64,000 nucleotides of DNA from Nepenthes gracilis (Eukaryota; Streptophyta; Magnoliopsida; Caryophyllales; Nepenthaceae): positions 8,753,045 through 8,817,044 of the forward strand of contig BSYO01000016.1 in NCBI GenBank assembly GCA_033239525.1. Direction: 5' to 3'. The notes under the pieces are model-generated. The model was not told the DNA's origin. It ran no database searches and was given only the letters and a program-made list of their open reading frames with translations. The translations under genes and the position numbers were made by a program. This document shows, one piece after another, positions 46,199 to 57,550 of this stretch. How positions within the stretch are numbered: the first letter of the stretch is position 1; every line of letters begins with the position of its first letter.

Positions 46199-48232
46199 AT
46201 GTCGAGGGCGCCTGGAGTGAGGGAGATTGCTTCTACGATGACCCTTGGTAAGCTTTCGAAGATTCGAGCTCAGTACCATATTTCAGAGTCCGCGGGTGTG
46301 CTTATTCCGGGAGTAGAGGATAGGGCGTCGAGCCCTCCGAACGGCTTCATTACCGTTTACGAGGTTCATCTTAGAGGAGGGTTGCGGTTCCCACCGTCGG
46401 CAGAGCTTTACGATCTTATGAGGGCACTCGGGGTTCCTTTCGCGAGACTCCAGCCGAACGCGGTAAGATATTTAGTCTCCTTGTGCGTTTTCTTGAGATG
46501 CCATAACAAGCTTTTGAGTGTCACCACCGTCAAGGTTATGTTTCGCTTCACACATAACCTTGACTGGATCACTATGACCCCGCGTCCGGATTTTTCACTG
46601 ATGTGTGGGGGCAATCCTGACTCCACCAAACGGTGGAAGGACAAGTACTTTTTCCTCGGAGTTCACCAGGAATGGGCCATTCCTGTTGGCTGGGAGAAAG
46701 TGGCCAGCAGGTGGTGTTCTGAGCCTTCGTTGGAGGACAGGGAGATTGCGAAGGAGTCCACGGACCTGGTGCTCGCCAACCTTGGGAGCTTTCATGAAGG
46801 TAAACGCAACATTTGGTTGTCGCATGAGAAGTTTGTAGAGGCCAAGTGGGAATCCCGGGTCGAGTCTTCTGCTGCAGCTCCATCCAAGAAGTCCAAGAGG
46901 AAGAAGTCGACGGAGAGTACGCGGCCTTTGAGGATAGGAAGCCCGGCCGATCGTTCTGAAAGGGCCGCAACGACCGAGAGCTCAAAGCGCCCGGCCGCCC
47001 TAGTTGAGTATGCTTCTTCTGGTGACGACGACGATATTTTCGACGTTATTGTTGAGGACGCGGTTGCCCCTCTTTCCAAGAGGGCGAGGACCGTTACTCT
47101 GCCAGAGTCCTCCGGGATGGAAGGCCTTGCCCTGGCGTCCTCATCTGGTCCTCCTGCTGGGTCCTCGGGGACAATTCCCCTGACTTCGGAGGTTTCGGGC
47201 CCCCAGCTGCATTGTGATGACCCTGCTCCCGTTATTCCTGCGGATCTTCCATGTGGGGCGTTGGACATGATAAATCAGTCCTCCGAGGATATGGTAGGCG
47301 TGAGCTCTTCTGCGGGCGCAGAGAGGGAGACAATGGCTGAAACAGCCCGAGAAGAAATGGAGGCCGAGGAATTTGCGGCTGATCTGATGTCCTCGGATCC
47401 TTCTGAGCATCCCGTTATAGTTCAAGTTCACCCTGGTGAGTTTCATGAAGAAACTGAGGAGGAGACAGCGGCGCCTTTTATTGCTGTTGAGTCTTCGGGC
47501 GTTATTCCTCATGATGACGTTCCTTTACCTCAGGCAGAGGCTGAGGTTTCTGTGGTGCCTGTCCGCGAGGCCCAACCGTCCAAGACCAGTGGGGAGGCCA
47601 CTGTGAGCGGTGGCTTGCTCGTTTCCCAGGTGCCTTCATTGTTTTTGAGCATCTAGGCCTTCTGCTTTTTCACTCTGTGTTCTAACGATCTTTGCCTTTT
47701 TTTGATGCAGCTCCAGGATGTTGCTGATAGGATCAACACAATAGCCGGAGGGGTTGCTCAGGGCTTTTCGCAAATGGAGGCCCTAAAGTCTGCTAGCGAG
47801 GCTGCGCAAAGGTCCGAGATGGAGCTAGCTGAAGCCAGAAGAAAAATAGCCTCATTGGAGGACACCGTGAGGATTCAGCGGGATCAGCAGCAGGTGCTTC
47901 AAGACAGGCTCTATTACTTGGAGGAGAAGTTGAGGTCTTCCATATCGCCCGCGCAGATTGGGGCTGCACTGGAGGGCAAATACTGGGACGGCGTCAACAT
48001 GTGTCGTCGAGTGTTGCGCGTGATTCAGCCGCGGTTCCCGACTGCCCTTCTTGACCCTCGAAATGCCAATGCCTTGACGGTAGCGGACTTATACGGGGTT
48101 GACGGGAGGCCCTTTCCCAGCTCTTCTCAGCCAGGGCCGTCAGGGCCTTTGGATCCAGCGGAGCCCCCAGTGCTTCATGAAGATCAGCCTCAACAGGCTG
48201 AGCTCTCGGGGAGCCAGCTCCCAGCGTCTTAG
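46199..48232 (+). CDS. Antisense ORF of Tat element, Transposase_28-like, two exons
   Basis: Exon 1 is 46199-47629 (477 codons) and exon 2 is 47711-48232 (173 codons plus stop). The intron has CAG|GTGCC at its start and a T-rich tract with GATGCAG at its end, and the frame is kept. The start MSRAPGVREI is preferred because a TATA box and leader precede it. Residues 47-160 hold the PPNGFITVYEVHLRGGL, PNAVRYLVSLCVF and RWKDKYFFLGV blocks of the Putative gypsy type transposon family. Residues 230-236 (KKSKRKK) are a possible nuclear localisation signal. Residues 240-470 are Ser/Glu-rich and acidic. Exon 2 begins with a coiled coil (about residues 480-560), rich in heptads. It runs opposite to the element. 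Its function is unknown; no transposase active site is visible. Confidence 0.8.
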
Positions 48233-48411
48233 GATGTGTATATGTATTTTTCTTCTTTTTCTCACATGATGTACATGCGTTGTTTTATAAATGATACTGA
48301 AGTCTTAGACGATTTCTCGTTGTGTTTGCTTCTTCTGTCTTTCGTCATATTCGTTGAGGCTTTGGCCCTAAAGATTGCTTGAGATGAAACTGAGTTCTTG
48401 AATTCGACCCT

Positions 48412-48895
48412 TTGGGCCGCTCGGACATAACCGAGTCTTTTGATTACGACCTCTGGGGCCACTCGGACGGAACCGAGTCTTTTGATTACGACCTCTTAGG
48501 CCGCTCGGACGGAACCGAGTTTTTAATTACGACCTCTTTTGGGCCGCTCGGACGGAACCGAGTTTTTTATTACGACCTCTTGGGCCGCTCGGACGGAACC
48601 GAGTTTTTGATTACGACCTCTTGGGCCGCTCGGACGGAACCGAGTTTTTGATTACGACCTCTTTTGGGCCGCTCGGACGGAACCGAAAGTTTTGATTACG
48701 ACCTCTTTTGGGCGCTCGGACGGAACCGAAGTTTTGATTACGACCTCTTGGGCCGCTCGGACGGAACCGAAGTTTTTGATTACGACCTCTTGGGCCGCTC
48801 GGACGGAACCGAGTTTTTGATTACGACCTCTTGGGCCACTCGGATGGAACCGAGTTTTTGATTACGACCTCTTGGGCCGCTCGGACGGAACCGAG
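48412..48895. repeat. 41-bp minisatellite, about 12 copies
   Basis: Unit: GGGCCGCTCGGACGGAACCG followed by AGTTTTTGATTACGACCTCTT. Copies vary in the T run and by single bases. It lies between the antisense gene and gag. Plant Tat elements are known for variable tandem repeats in this untranslated region, which can seed satellites. Confidence 0.95.
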
Positions 48896-49128
48896 ATTTT
48901 TTTTTTTGAATTTGTCGTTGATGAGAAACTCTTGGAGCTGTTCTTGATAAATTCAACGAATGGACGTTTTTATTGATGGGCACGTGTTACACCGTTTAGC
49001 CTCTAGGGCCTTCTTGAATTCCTCTTGTTACATTAGTCCATAAGTTCCAGTCTTGGTGGTCTTTTTGCTGCTCCCTTGGGCCCTTTGACAATCATGCTCA
49101 GTTCTTAACCTTGCCAGCACTGGCGTTG

Positions 49129-49845
49129 CTAAGAACGAGTCAGGCGTTTTCCAAGCCTATCCTGGCCTTGCCTCTGGGAGTGGCGTGACCGGTTGTGTCC
49201 TGCTGGTCTGGGGCCAGGCCCAGGTCGTGGCAGGAACCGGTCAAGATAGCCTTCCGCCGCTAGTCGATTGATCTCTGCCTGAAGCTTCATGCAGTCCTCA
49301 GTGTCGTGGCCGTGACAGCAATGGTAATGACAGTATTCCCATTGGTCACCTCCTTCTGGGTTCCTCAAGGCCCTGGGCCATCTTAGGAACTTCTCGTCCT
49401 TGATCTGCCTTAGGATGTTGGTGATGGAGTCAGTGAAGGCCAATGGGCCTGAGTGTTTTTCTTCCCCAAGGACCATCCGCTCGGGCTTATCACACCCAGA
49501 CGGTCTTTGGGTCTTCTGGTGGGCGCTCGCCCTTCTCCTTCCCTCCCCTGTCCTCGGGGGCAAGGAGTCTTCTGGTTCCTCCGGCTGAGTTGCTTCGCCG
49601 GCCTTGGGTCCAAAGACAGTCTTCCAGAGCCTCTTGAGCCCCCTCCTTGATGGGACTTGGCTCATAGATTTCTTCTTGTTAAGGTAGTCCCTCAACTCAC
49701 CAGGAACTCGGGCGGTCTGCCGCTCCTGAGACACTGGTGGACGCGAGCTCTCAGGGTGTCTTCCTCTGGACTGTTCGTACACCCTTTCGCGTAAGGTATG
49801 GATGGTCCTTGAAAGGTTATCCACCTTTTGTTCTAGTCTTCGCAT
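49129..49845 (-). CDS. Shortened Tat gag, 238 codons
   Basis: Opens with MRRLEQKVDNLSRTIHTLRE, a short coiled-coil start, then a basic, Pro/Arg-rich region. Near residues 170-185 it carries CHYHCCHGHDTEDC, a CX2HX4HX4C zinc motif typical of the end of Tat and Athila gag, then INRLAAEGYLDRFL. The capsid domain that usually lies between (around 200 residues with a YDG-type motif) is missing, so it is an in-frame deletion product. The frame is open to a stop just before the minisatellite side. Whether it is made or useful is unknown. The start codon may lie further upstream toward the primer site. Confidence 0.65.
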   Translation of the reverse strand: MRRLEQKVDNLSRTIHTLRERVYEQSRGRHPESSRPPVSQERQTARVPGELRDYLNKKKSMSQVPSRRGLKRLWKTVFGPKAGEATQPEEPEDSLPPRTGEGRRRASAHQKTQRPSGCDKPERMVLGEEKHSGPLAFTDSITNILRQIKDEKFLRWPRALRNPEGGDQWEYCHYHCCHGHDTEDCMKLQAEINRLAAEGYLDRFLPRPGPGPRPAGHNRSRHSQRQGQDRLGKRLTRS

Positions 49846-50021
49846 GCTGGGACCGCCATTCCTCGTGTTGCCTGACAGGAGATACCTGTCAAAGTGCTCG
49901 TCCTCTCGGGCGGACGTGCTGTCTCACCTGCTCATCATCCTTTGGGTGCTGGCGGTTGTGGAAGAATTGAAGTGTTGTCTGGTGTTGTTTTGGAAGGGTG
50001 AGAAGCTGACTTTTAGTCCTC

Positions 50022-50040
50022 TTCCCACAGACGGCGCCAA
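50022..50040 (-). promoter_or_regulatory. Intact Tat primer-binding site
   Basis: The minus strand reads TTGGCGCCGTCTGTGGGAA, directly next to the LTR. The same site is decayed at 20118 and 10108. Confidence 0.85.
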
Positions 50041-50856
50041 TGTTGCGTTCCGATTTTTGGGGTCCGGAGCAACATAAGAGTTTGGAAGTTCGGGTTTAGA
50101 GAGATGGAGAGATTGAGACCGGATTTTACGTGGAAAACCGCCCCTTAAAATGAGGAGAAAAAACCACGAGGCTTGGAGCCTGAGAAAGATCTTCACTATC
50201 GTTGGTTGGTTGTGTACAAAATACAAGGTAGGGAGGAGACCCTTTCTTTTCCTTCTTTTATCTCTTCTTGAGCTTTTTTACTCGCCAGCCCCGCTCCCCT
50301 TCCTATGGGCTCTAAGTAAATATTTATAGGAGAATGTGGTGGTTGAAGTGTCCACGTGGCAGCTGGTACCCGCAGGGAGGCTGTCCACCTACCCCGCTGA
50401 CATGGCCATGCTGTGTCAGGCATGCTGGCATGTCCAGGAAGTTAGCTTCCAACGGCGCTGACTGGCCATACCTTGTCAGGAATGTCAGCTTTGAAGTGAC
50501 AAGGCATGTTCTGAGGTTTGGCGGTGGCGCGACGCATGGGTTGCGTGTTCTTTGATGACTGTGAAGCTGAGCTGGCGTTCTCGGACATCTGGGAGAGTCC
50601 TCGTCCCTTTCTGGCCGTACTATCCTTTGGATGAGTCCGTGTACTATATGCCACATGTGCTTGTTCTCGGGCGGGATGAGAGGGTTCTCGGTCGTTGACT
50701 GTATTGCTGACCTGCTAAAGGCTTTTGGGCCTATTGTGGAACGTCCTGGGCTTTTTTACACCTTTCGCTTAGACAAACTGGCAACCTGGGCTTCTCGGGT
50801 CAAGCACTCCCCCTTTTGCCCATTCTTTTGAGGCCCCCGGGTATTGGTACCCAACA
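50041..50856 (-). repeat. 5' LTR of the 6-kb Tat-type element
   Basis: Adjacent to the primer site, hence the 5' LTR. TATA box on the minus strand near 50315-50329. Confidence 0.95.
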
Positions 50857-50861
50857 ATTCC

Positions 50862-51127
50862 CAACTCCACTAGGCTACAAGCATACAAAGAACTTTTCCA
50901 CGTGGTTTTCACAGACATTCTGACATACATTTCTTTATTATGTAGGGAAAGTAAGGTCAGTGGTTCTTCCCCTTTCAAAGTACAGTAAATTGTGTAAAAA
51001 ACAAATAATCCCCATGAATCAATAAAAACCAAAAGGAAATAATTATGTTCCTTCAAAATTTTTTAATTTTAATTTTTTTAGTAGCTGAAAGTGATCACCA
51101 TTTTGTCAGTAAGCACACTATGTTTAC
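50862..51127. other. Rab7 pseudogene intron 4, part
   Basis: Intron sequence between exon 4 and the retrotransposon. The rest of the same intron is 44447-44865. No other feature is seen. Confidence 0.6.
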
Positions 51128-51271
51128 CTGAATGGGGAACTCTTCCCACCAATTATTTAGAATGTCAAATGACTTTGTAGAATTTACATAATATACAAGA
51201 ACACAACAATCAGCACCACGGTAAAAAGCAACACCTAAGCTTTGGAATCTTTGCCCTGCCGTATCCCAGAT

Positions 51272-52391
51272 CTGCCAAAAATAAAAGACGGGCTGGTAAC
51301 TAAAGAGAAGTAAAAGAACACAAGACCATTGACATCAAATGGCACCGAACAGACTTAAACTGATGAACATGGTTTCACTGAACACACAATGGAGCATTAG
51401 GACTTTTTTCACTTTCATTGGACATTCTTTTGTTAATTGTTTTGCTCACTAAGGGATTTTTCATTGGATATAACAAGTCAGTCATCGGCAAAAATGTTGG
51501 ATGTCACGATATTTAGTAGGTATAACTTTAACTTGTCCCCATAATTAAGTTTTAATCCCATTCAGATCAGAAAGGCATTAGTTCCACTTAGAAGCTAGAA
51601 GCCAAATGATCATAAGTAATCCCACCAATATGAAACATAAATGTACTTGGCATAAGAACTCCAAACACTAGTGCTATGGCACCATGATCATGAATGCTAT
51701 GCAAATCTATCATTGCAAGGGCTTAACCTGACTTTTTATCAGAAAAACTTCTTTCTAAAATTCTGTGGTGAATTGGGAAACTTCTTTTTAAAATTCTGTG
51801 GTGAGTTGGGGAAATGGAAAAGGGAAGAAAAATAACACAGACCGTGTAGATAGCAAACGTCAGCTAAATCTGTCAAATACAAATTATTGTTTCCCAAAGA
51901 AGGTCTACGAAAACACTGCTTCTCAAAGACATTGTTGAAGCACATTCTTGAATTGTAATTCTGAAGACACATAAATCAAGGGCAGTCACATTTATAGTAT
52001 CAGCTCGCAGATAAGGGAAAACAAAAATGACAAAATAAAATTCATCTTAGATATTTATGACATAACTTGCTACAATATATCCATCAAATAAACCATTTTG
52101 AAAATTCCATGGTTGTTTAACTCAACGACACGGCAATGAAGAACAGTCCATGATACTCATGGGATTTCATCTCACTTATCTCATCCGATGAAGTATAATT
52201 TATAAGCATAACCCACAGAATGGGCACACATAGCAAACTATACGTCAAAGCACTTCAGAAGATCAGAACTAGATTGCAGAACATAATCAATTTAAAAGGA
52301 GACATTCAAAATTTGATGCAGACTGATGCACTAAATGGAAAAAAAGCATTATAATATCAATTGATACATATCTTAAGCAAACGATACTGAC
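51272..52391. other. Rab7 pseudogene intron 3
   Basis: AT-rich intron of 1120 bp between exons 3 and 4, with no repeats or ORFs of note. A short duplicated phrase AAATTCTGTGGTGAATTGGG lies at 51758 and 51793. Confidence 0.6.
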
Positions 52392-52658
52392 CTGTACAGT
52401 GAATAGACGATCTTCAAATTGTACTTCCTTTGTCAAGAAATCAGCACCATTTGTTGCCTCCTATTGATTGCTGAACTTTTTATTCACGTATCTATCATAA
52501 AACGAAAAGTCAACAGCATAAAAATGGGACAAAGCGACTATATTTTCACTGATAAACTTGTTTTTGTCTTCCAGTGACTTCTACACAATAAATTATGGAT
52601 TTTAGGTTCTGGAGCAATAACAGCTGGATACTGATTCATCAAAGAGGTCTTTCCCACC

Positions 52659-53260
52659 CTGCAAACGAAGAATCCAGCAAGTCAGATCAGGAAAAAATTG
52701 CACGGAAACGTTTCAAAATAGCTTCAAAAGTTTCACTTTTACTACAAATCACAACATAATTCATAAATGCAAGTCACTGTTAGCGGAAGGATCTAGAATT
52801 GCAGTCTCGAAGGGAAGGTATTTAATAAATTACACGAGCTAGCAAACATTAGATACTAGAATTGTTAAGTGTGCTTTTTCATTTTTGTTCCGTACACCTG
52901 CCTTATTTCCACAGCAGCAGATGCGCTCATCCTATGCTGCTCTATGCAATACAGCTACATTGCCATTAATCCTTGAAAGAGATGATCACCTTAGTTCCAA
53001 GAAAGCATCTAAATTCCCAGTCCAAGCTCAAAAATCGACCTCAATCACTATAAATAAGGAATCCTTGATTAAATTATAAAGAAATTGAAGTATTAGAACT
53101 AGAGTTAACCTGGAATCAGCAGATAAAAAAAATAACAGACCGAAAGTCATCACACAAATTAGATAAATTAACTGATTTGTGCATTAAGTTTGGGGATTCA
53201 AACGTAAAACAATTTGTGAGGTCAAGAATCACATCAAAACAAAAACATGTTGGAGCATAA
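52659..53260. other. Region upstream of the Rab7 pseudogene
   Basis: Should contain intron 1 and exon 1 if they survive. A clear MASRRR or LGDSG codon run is not found. Otherwise nothing recognised. Confidence 0.4.
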
Positions 53261-53934
53261 TGTTGGGTTATAAGTTACTTTCGTGTAAGTCTATACCCGG
53301 TTGATAAGTCGTCCGACAGATTTGGACGATGACACACACAGGTTATATTGAGAAGGAGGTGTTCACGTGCGCAGCGAAGCGGCCAAAGGGTAATCAGATC
53401 GGAGCCGATAACGAAGGATGACCAAGCAATGCTGATGCCGAAGGGGAGACCGGACTGCTTATGTTAAATGATGATAGGCTATCGGTCAAAGTGGCCCACA
53501 ATGAAAAAGAGAGCGAAACTTATTTTTTTTAGGATTTATAAAAGGGTGTGCGATTGAAAGAGAATAATGACTTGAAAAAGGGAGAGACCAGTGAGTGCTG
53601 TTAGTGAGAGAAAGTGAAGAAAAGTGAGAAAAGAAAAAATGAGAGTTTTCTAACTCTGGAGATTTCTTCTACACTTATTACTGCTCAAGTCCATTTAATA
53701 CAAGGAGTTGAATTCTTATATTTGAGATTTGTGTAACCGATTTTATATAGTAAAAATTTATGGACGTATAATCCTGTGGTTTTTTTTCTTATTTAGAAGA
53801 GAATTTTTTATGTAAAATTACTTGTATCTTATCTCTTTTTTTTATAATTGTTATTTATCCAATGTGTGTTGTTATTGTTGTTGTTTCATCTTTTTCTCTC
53901 GATTCGTCTACGGCAGTATCGGTATACCCCAACA
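53261..53934 (+). mobile_element. LTR-like segment, possible solo LTR
   Basis: It starts TGTTGGG and ends CCCAACA, a 7-bp inverted repeat, and holds a TATA box (ATTTATAAAAGGG, near 53540) followed by a purine-rich leader, as in a plus-strand LTR of about 670 bp. Flanking five bases (CATAA and CACAC) do not match, so it may be truncated, rearranged, or a false match. No primer site follows. Confidence 0.45.
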
Positions 53935-54259
53935 CACACACCCGCTATCCCCAAGAATTATGACCTTTAGAAGCGTTCTTCTACGAGATGGCATCTTGGC
54001 TACCACGACTCAATCGATTTGTCAGTACGATGGATGGAGGGGACAGATGGACAGAGTAGGTGGGACCCTGACTGAGACAGGGAGAGGATGAAAAGTTCAG
54101 CATAGACTTTGGTATTGACTAATAGATAATGGTTGGTCGGAATGCCTTTGAAGTCATAGAAAGCTACATGTTGTGACCTGCATAATAGATATAATTTGGC
54201 TTATGGTCATTGCATTTAATTTTTTTTTCCAACCTTCTTAATCCTTTAAGAGGAATTGG

Positions 54260-54960
54260 GGCAAAAAGCACACCTCCAAGGGTATGCCACGACAACTTGG
54301 AGATTTTGAAGCTAGAGAAGCCTCACTTGAAACGATTCCATCATGACTCAAAGGCCGTCTTAATTTGAAAGCCATGGAAGAGAGTTCAGAGCAGTAAAAT
54401 CTATGCTACTCCGTAGACATGGGGAGACCTTCAACATGAGATAAGGCTTCATGCAGTAGCCTCCCAAGGAACGTTCCGAACCGACATGTCTCTCACGTGT
54501 TAGCTAACTAATTAGAGTTGAGGACATTTCTCAATATAAAGAGAATTGTATCTATCTCTAATGCGGAAGAAAGAATCAGAAAGGTTGAGCAGCAATTGCT
54601 TCGTGGAAGCATGGTTGGCCTCTCTACTAAATTGGACAAATCTCCATTTATCAGAAAGGTCAGGATGCATCAACTTCCTCTTAAATTCAAGATGTTAACT
54701 CTAGAATCTTATGATGAAAACTTTGATCCCATGGACCACTTGGATTACTTCTGAACTTTTGTTCCAAGGCTTAGAAGAGCACGCCTTATATCATTGCTTC
54801 CTGCTAACCCTCAAAGGCGATGCTCAAATTTTATTTTTTCGGCTAGTACCAAATTTGATTCGATTTTTTTAGGAGTTGGTTGACATATTCCTGTCATAGT
54901 TTGCCACTAGCGAAATGGAGGAAAAATAGCCGTGGCACTTTGTCTAAATATGACAAGGTC
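54260..54960 (+). pseudogene. Tat gag remnant (copy B)
   Basis: A 78-codon open piece (54518-54754) contains AEERIRKVEQQLL and then LPLKFKMLTLESYDENFDPM, corresponding to HKFKMPILELYDG of copy A. Further capsid remnants follow in other frames (DDMKLNTFLATI near 55020). The reading frame is broken. Confidence 0.75.
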
Positions 54961-55079
54961 CAAATGAAAGTTTGAAGTGTTTCTTAGCCCGATTTAATGA
55001 GGAATATCTAAACTCACCGATGATATGAAATTAAATACCTTCTTGGCCACTATACAATGAGATAATTTTTTAAATACCT

Positions 55080-57550
55080 GATTCAGTAGGAATCCAAGAC
55101 ATTCCTTGAAGCAAAAATGAAATTAAATATGACAAAGTGCATGCTCGGAGTAACTCTTGAAAAATTCCTTGGCTTCATAATATCTCATCGGGAATTAAGG
55201 GCGAACCCAGACAAAATTAAAACAATTATCGATATGAATCCTCCCGCACTTTAAAAGAAATCCAGAGATTAATTGGGAGACTCGCCACACTCATATGATT
55301 TCTAACAAAATTAACTCATAAGTATCTTTCCTTCTTTAAGGCTCTCAAAGGGGCCGAGGCGAATGGGTTTTGTTGGATGGAAGAGTATCATTTGGCTTTC
55401 TAAGAACTAAAAGAATACCTTACCAATCCCCCACTCCTATCCTCTCCTAAAGAAGTTGAAGAGTTATATCTTTACTTGTCCATCTCTAATACGACACTGA
55501 GTTCAATCCTAGTTAAGTAAGAAGCTGAACTACAACAACCAATCTACTATGTTAGCAATATCCTGACAGAGACATAAACTCGATACTCATGTGCCAAAAT
55601 GGTCACTTTAATTTCAATCCACTCTACAAGAAAACTCTGTCCATACTTCCAAACCCAAAGGATCATCATCCTAACAAATTAGCCATTAAAGGGGATCTTA
55701 CAGAGACTTGAAGTGTCTAGACATTTGATAAAATGGGTTGTAAAGTTAGGTGATTTGACATAGAGCTTTGAGCATGACCATTCATAAAGGAACAAGCTCT
55801 TGTAGACTTCATAGTCAAAATGATAACTCCAATTATAGAATGTTTAGAGGAAGACAAATGTGAACTTCAACGTGAGGAAACTCTAACATGGATTTTGTAT
55901 GTTGACAGATCATCCTCTCAATAGGGAAGGGTGGCTGGTGTTGTCTTGGTGACTCCAGAAGGATTCAAATAAAATACTTAATGACACTTGAGTTTCCAAT
56001 CACTAATAATGCAACTGAGTATAAAACTCTATCAGCCGAGTTTAGGATGGTAAAGGAGTGTTGATAAAGAACCTGATTATTTACAGTGATTTTGAACTTG
56101 TGGTCAACCAAGTGATCAAAAATTTTGAAGCATCCAACTCATGCCTAAAAAAGTACCTCTATAGTGAAGGATCTACTAGAACTATTCAATGAGGTGGAGG
56201 TTCGCCACATTCCGAGGGAAGATAATTAAAAGGCGGATCAATTGGCAAAAATAGTTATACTTGGGAATCTTGAGCAATATGCATCAGAGATAAAGGAAGT
56301 CCTCATGACATCAAGCATAGAAGTTCTAGATAAAATACTCCCAATCTCCAACGAGGAAACTTGGATGACTTTATGCCAGAATTACCTTAAAGATGGATCA
56401 TTAACAAAGAATTTAGAAGAAGCTAAATGCGTAAAGAAGACGGCCAGTTGGTATATCCTCATGGATGAAAAATTGTGCCGAAGAGGATACTCTATCCCTT
56501 ACGTGTAATGTTTGACGCCAGTTGAGGCTGAGTATGCTTTGGGTGAAGAACACCTCAAAATTTGTGGGTCATATATAGGAGGGAAGAACCTGATATTCAA
56601 AATCATGCGATAAGGTTATTACTAGCAAACTATGAGAAATGATGCTATAGAGTTCATTAAGAGGTGCAGGAACTACAAAATCTACGGAAACATCTCTCAT
56701 TGGCCTCATACCAAACTTCATTGGCCTCAGGTGCAGGAACCTGATATCTCTCATGCTATATAGTCACCATGGCCATTCACACAGTGGGGGTTTAACATAC
56801 TATGTCAGTTTCCCATCACTACAGGGTAGAGGAAGTTCATCCTAGCTGCGATAGAATATTTTATGAAGTGGGTGGAAGCTTCCCTTTTGGCAAAAATACT
56901 AAGCAAAACGTGACTAAGTTTATCCGTCAAAGTATCATTTATAAGTTTGGGTTACCCAAGGTTATAGTGACCGATAATGGTACCTAATTTATCAAAAAAA
57001 AAGTTTACTAAGTATTGTACAAGCCTGGGTATCAGGTTGGTTCATACCTCCGTTACATATCCCTAAACAAAAAGACAAGTGGAAGTAACAAATCAGATCC
57101 TACTGTATGGACCGAGGGAAAAATTGGAAGAAGTAAGGGGGCTCTTGGTTAGACAAGCTTCCATCTGTACTATGGTTCTATTAGACAACCTCTAGGGCGC
57201 CAACCCGAGAAATACCATTCAACCTGTGTTATGGGACCGAGGTAGTTATCTTAGAGGAGATCGAACTACCTAGCCTCCAAGTTAAGAGTTTCGACCCGTG
57301 TTGCAAATCTCAACTCCTAAGAGAGAACTTGGATCTGCTCAAAGAAATCGGGAACATGATAAGACTACAGACAGCGGCTTATTAGCAGCGGGTTGCCTTG
57401 TATTATAACAAAAAGGTGAAGATATGATAATTCGAAGTAGAGGACCTAGTTTTAAGGAATATTGAGGCTATAAGCAAGATTATTGATGGGACCAAGTTGT
57501 CCCCTAAATGGTGCGCATAAATTACATATCCAAAATGAAAAATTGATCCC
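55080..57550 (+). pseudogene. Tat pol remnant: RT end, RNase H, integrase (copy B)
   Basis: RT end: EIQRLIGRLATL near 55258 and FFKALKGAEANGFCWMEEYH near 55335. RNase H: LKEYLTNPPLLSSPKEVEEL near 55410, then YFQTQRIIILTN. A later open piece (56242-56508) covers the RNase H to integrase linker, with SWYILMDEKLCRRGYS. Integrase core: NVTKFIRQSIIYKFGLPKVI and VTDNGT near 56910-56985, where the second aspartate is kept. The C-terminal part continues to about 57550. Stops and frameshifts are everywhere. Confidence 0.75.

Larger units (their letters stand above)
44866..50856 (-). mobile_element. Non-autonomous Tat-type element with intact antisense gene
   Basis: LTRs 44866-45688 and 50041-50856 start TGTTGCG and end CCAACA. 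A perfect target duplication ATTCC lies at 44861-44865 and 50857-50861, inside a Rab7 intron. The primer site on the minus strand (50040-50022) and a polypurine tract GCATGGGGGGCTAG (45702-45689) fix its orientation. The interior holds a shortened gag (49845-49129), a 41-bp minisatellite, and an antisense two-exon gene on the plus strand. Protease, RT and integrase are absent. The LTRs are very similar outside one patch, so this is one of the younger insertions here. Confidence 0.95.
44073..52658 (-). pseudogene. Rab7 (RABG3-type) GTPase pseudogene, exons 2-6
   Basis: Exons on the minus strand: 52658-52632 (VGKTSLMNQ, G1 loop), 52491-52392 (YVNKKFSNQ, stop, then GADFLTKEVQFEDRLF), 51271-51128 (IWDTAGQ...[16 protein letters not shown]), 44446-44366 ([15 protein letters not shown]) and 44237-44073 (SEKKARAWCASKGKIPYLET). 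The exon layout matches plant Rab7, a vacuole-trafficking GTPase. Damage: TAG in exon 3, loss of the Glu codon after DTAGQ, a Y for D in the YDVN motif, AG-to-GG at the last acceptor (44238-44239), TAN for SAK in G5, and no cysteine tail for prenylation. The first exon is not found. Introns are kept, so it is a duplicated gene copy, not a retrocopy. A 6-kb retrotransposon fills intron 4. Confidence 0.9.

Noticed and set aside
48412..48895. Regular repeats considered as a CRISPR array
   Set aside because: Units are contiguous 41-bp copies without unique spacers, in a plant retrotransposon.
52960..53010. AAGGTGATCATC on the minus strand as Rab7 exon 1
   Set aside because: It resembles the KVII codons of exon 1, but no start codon, no Arg-rich start and no GDSG codons follow, and the match is too short.
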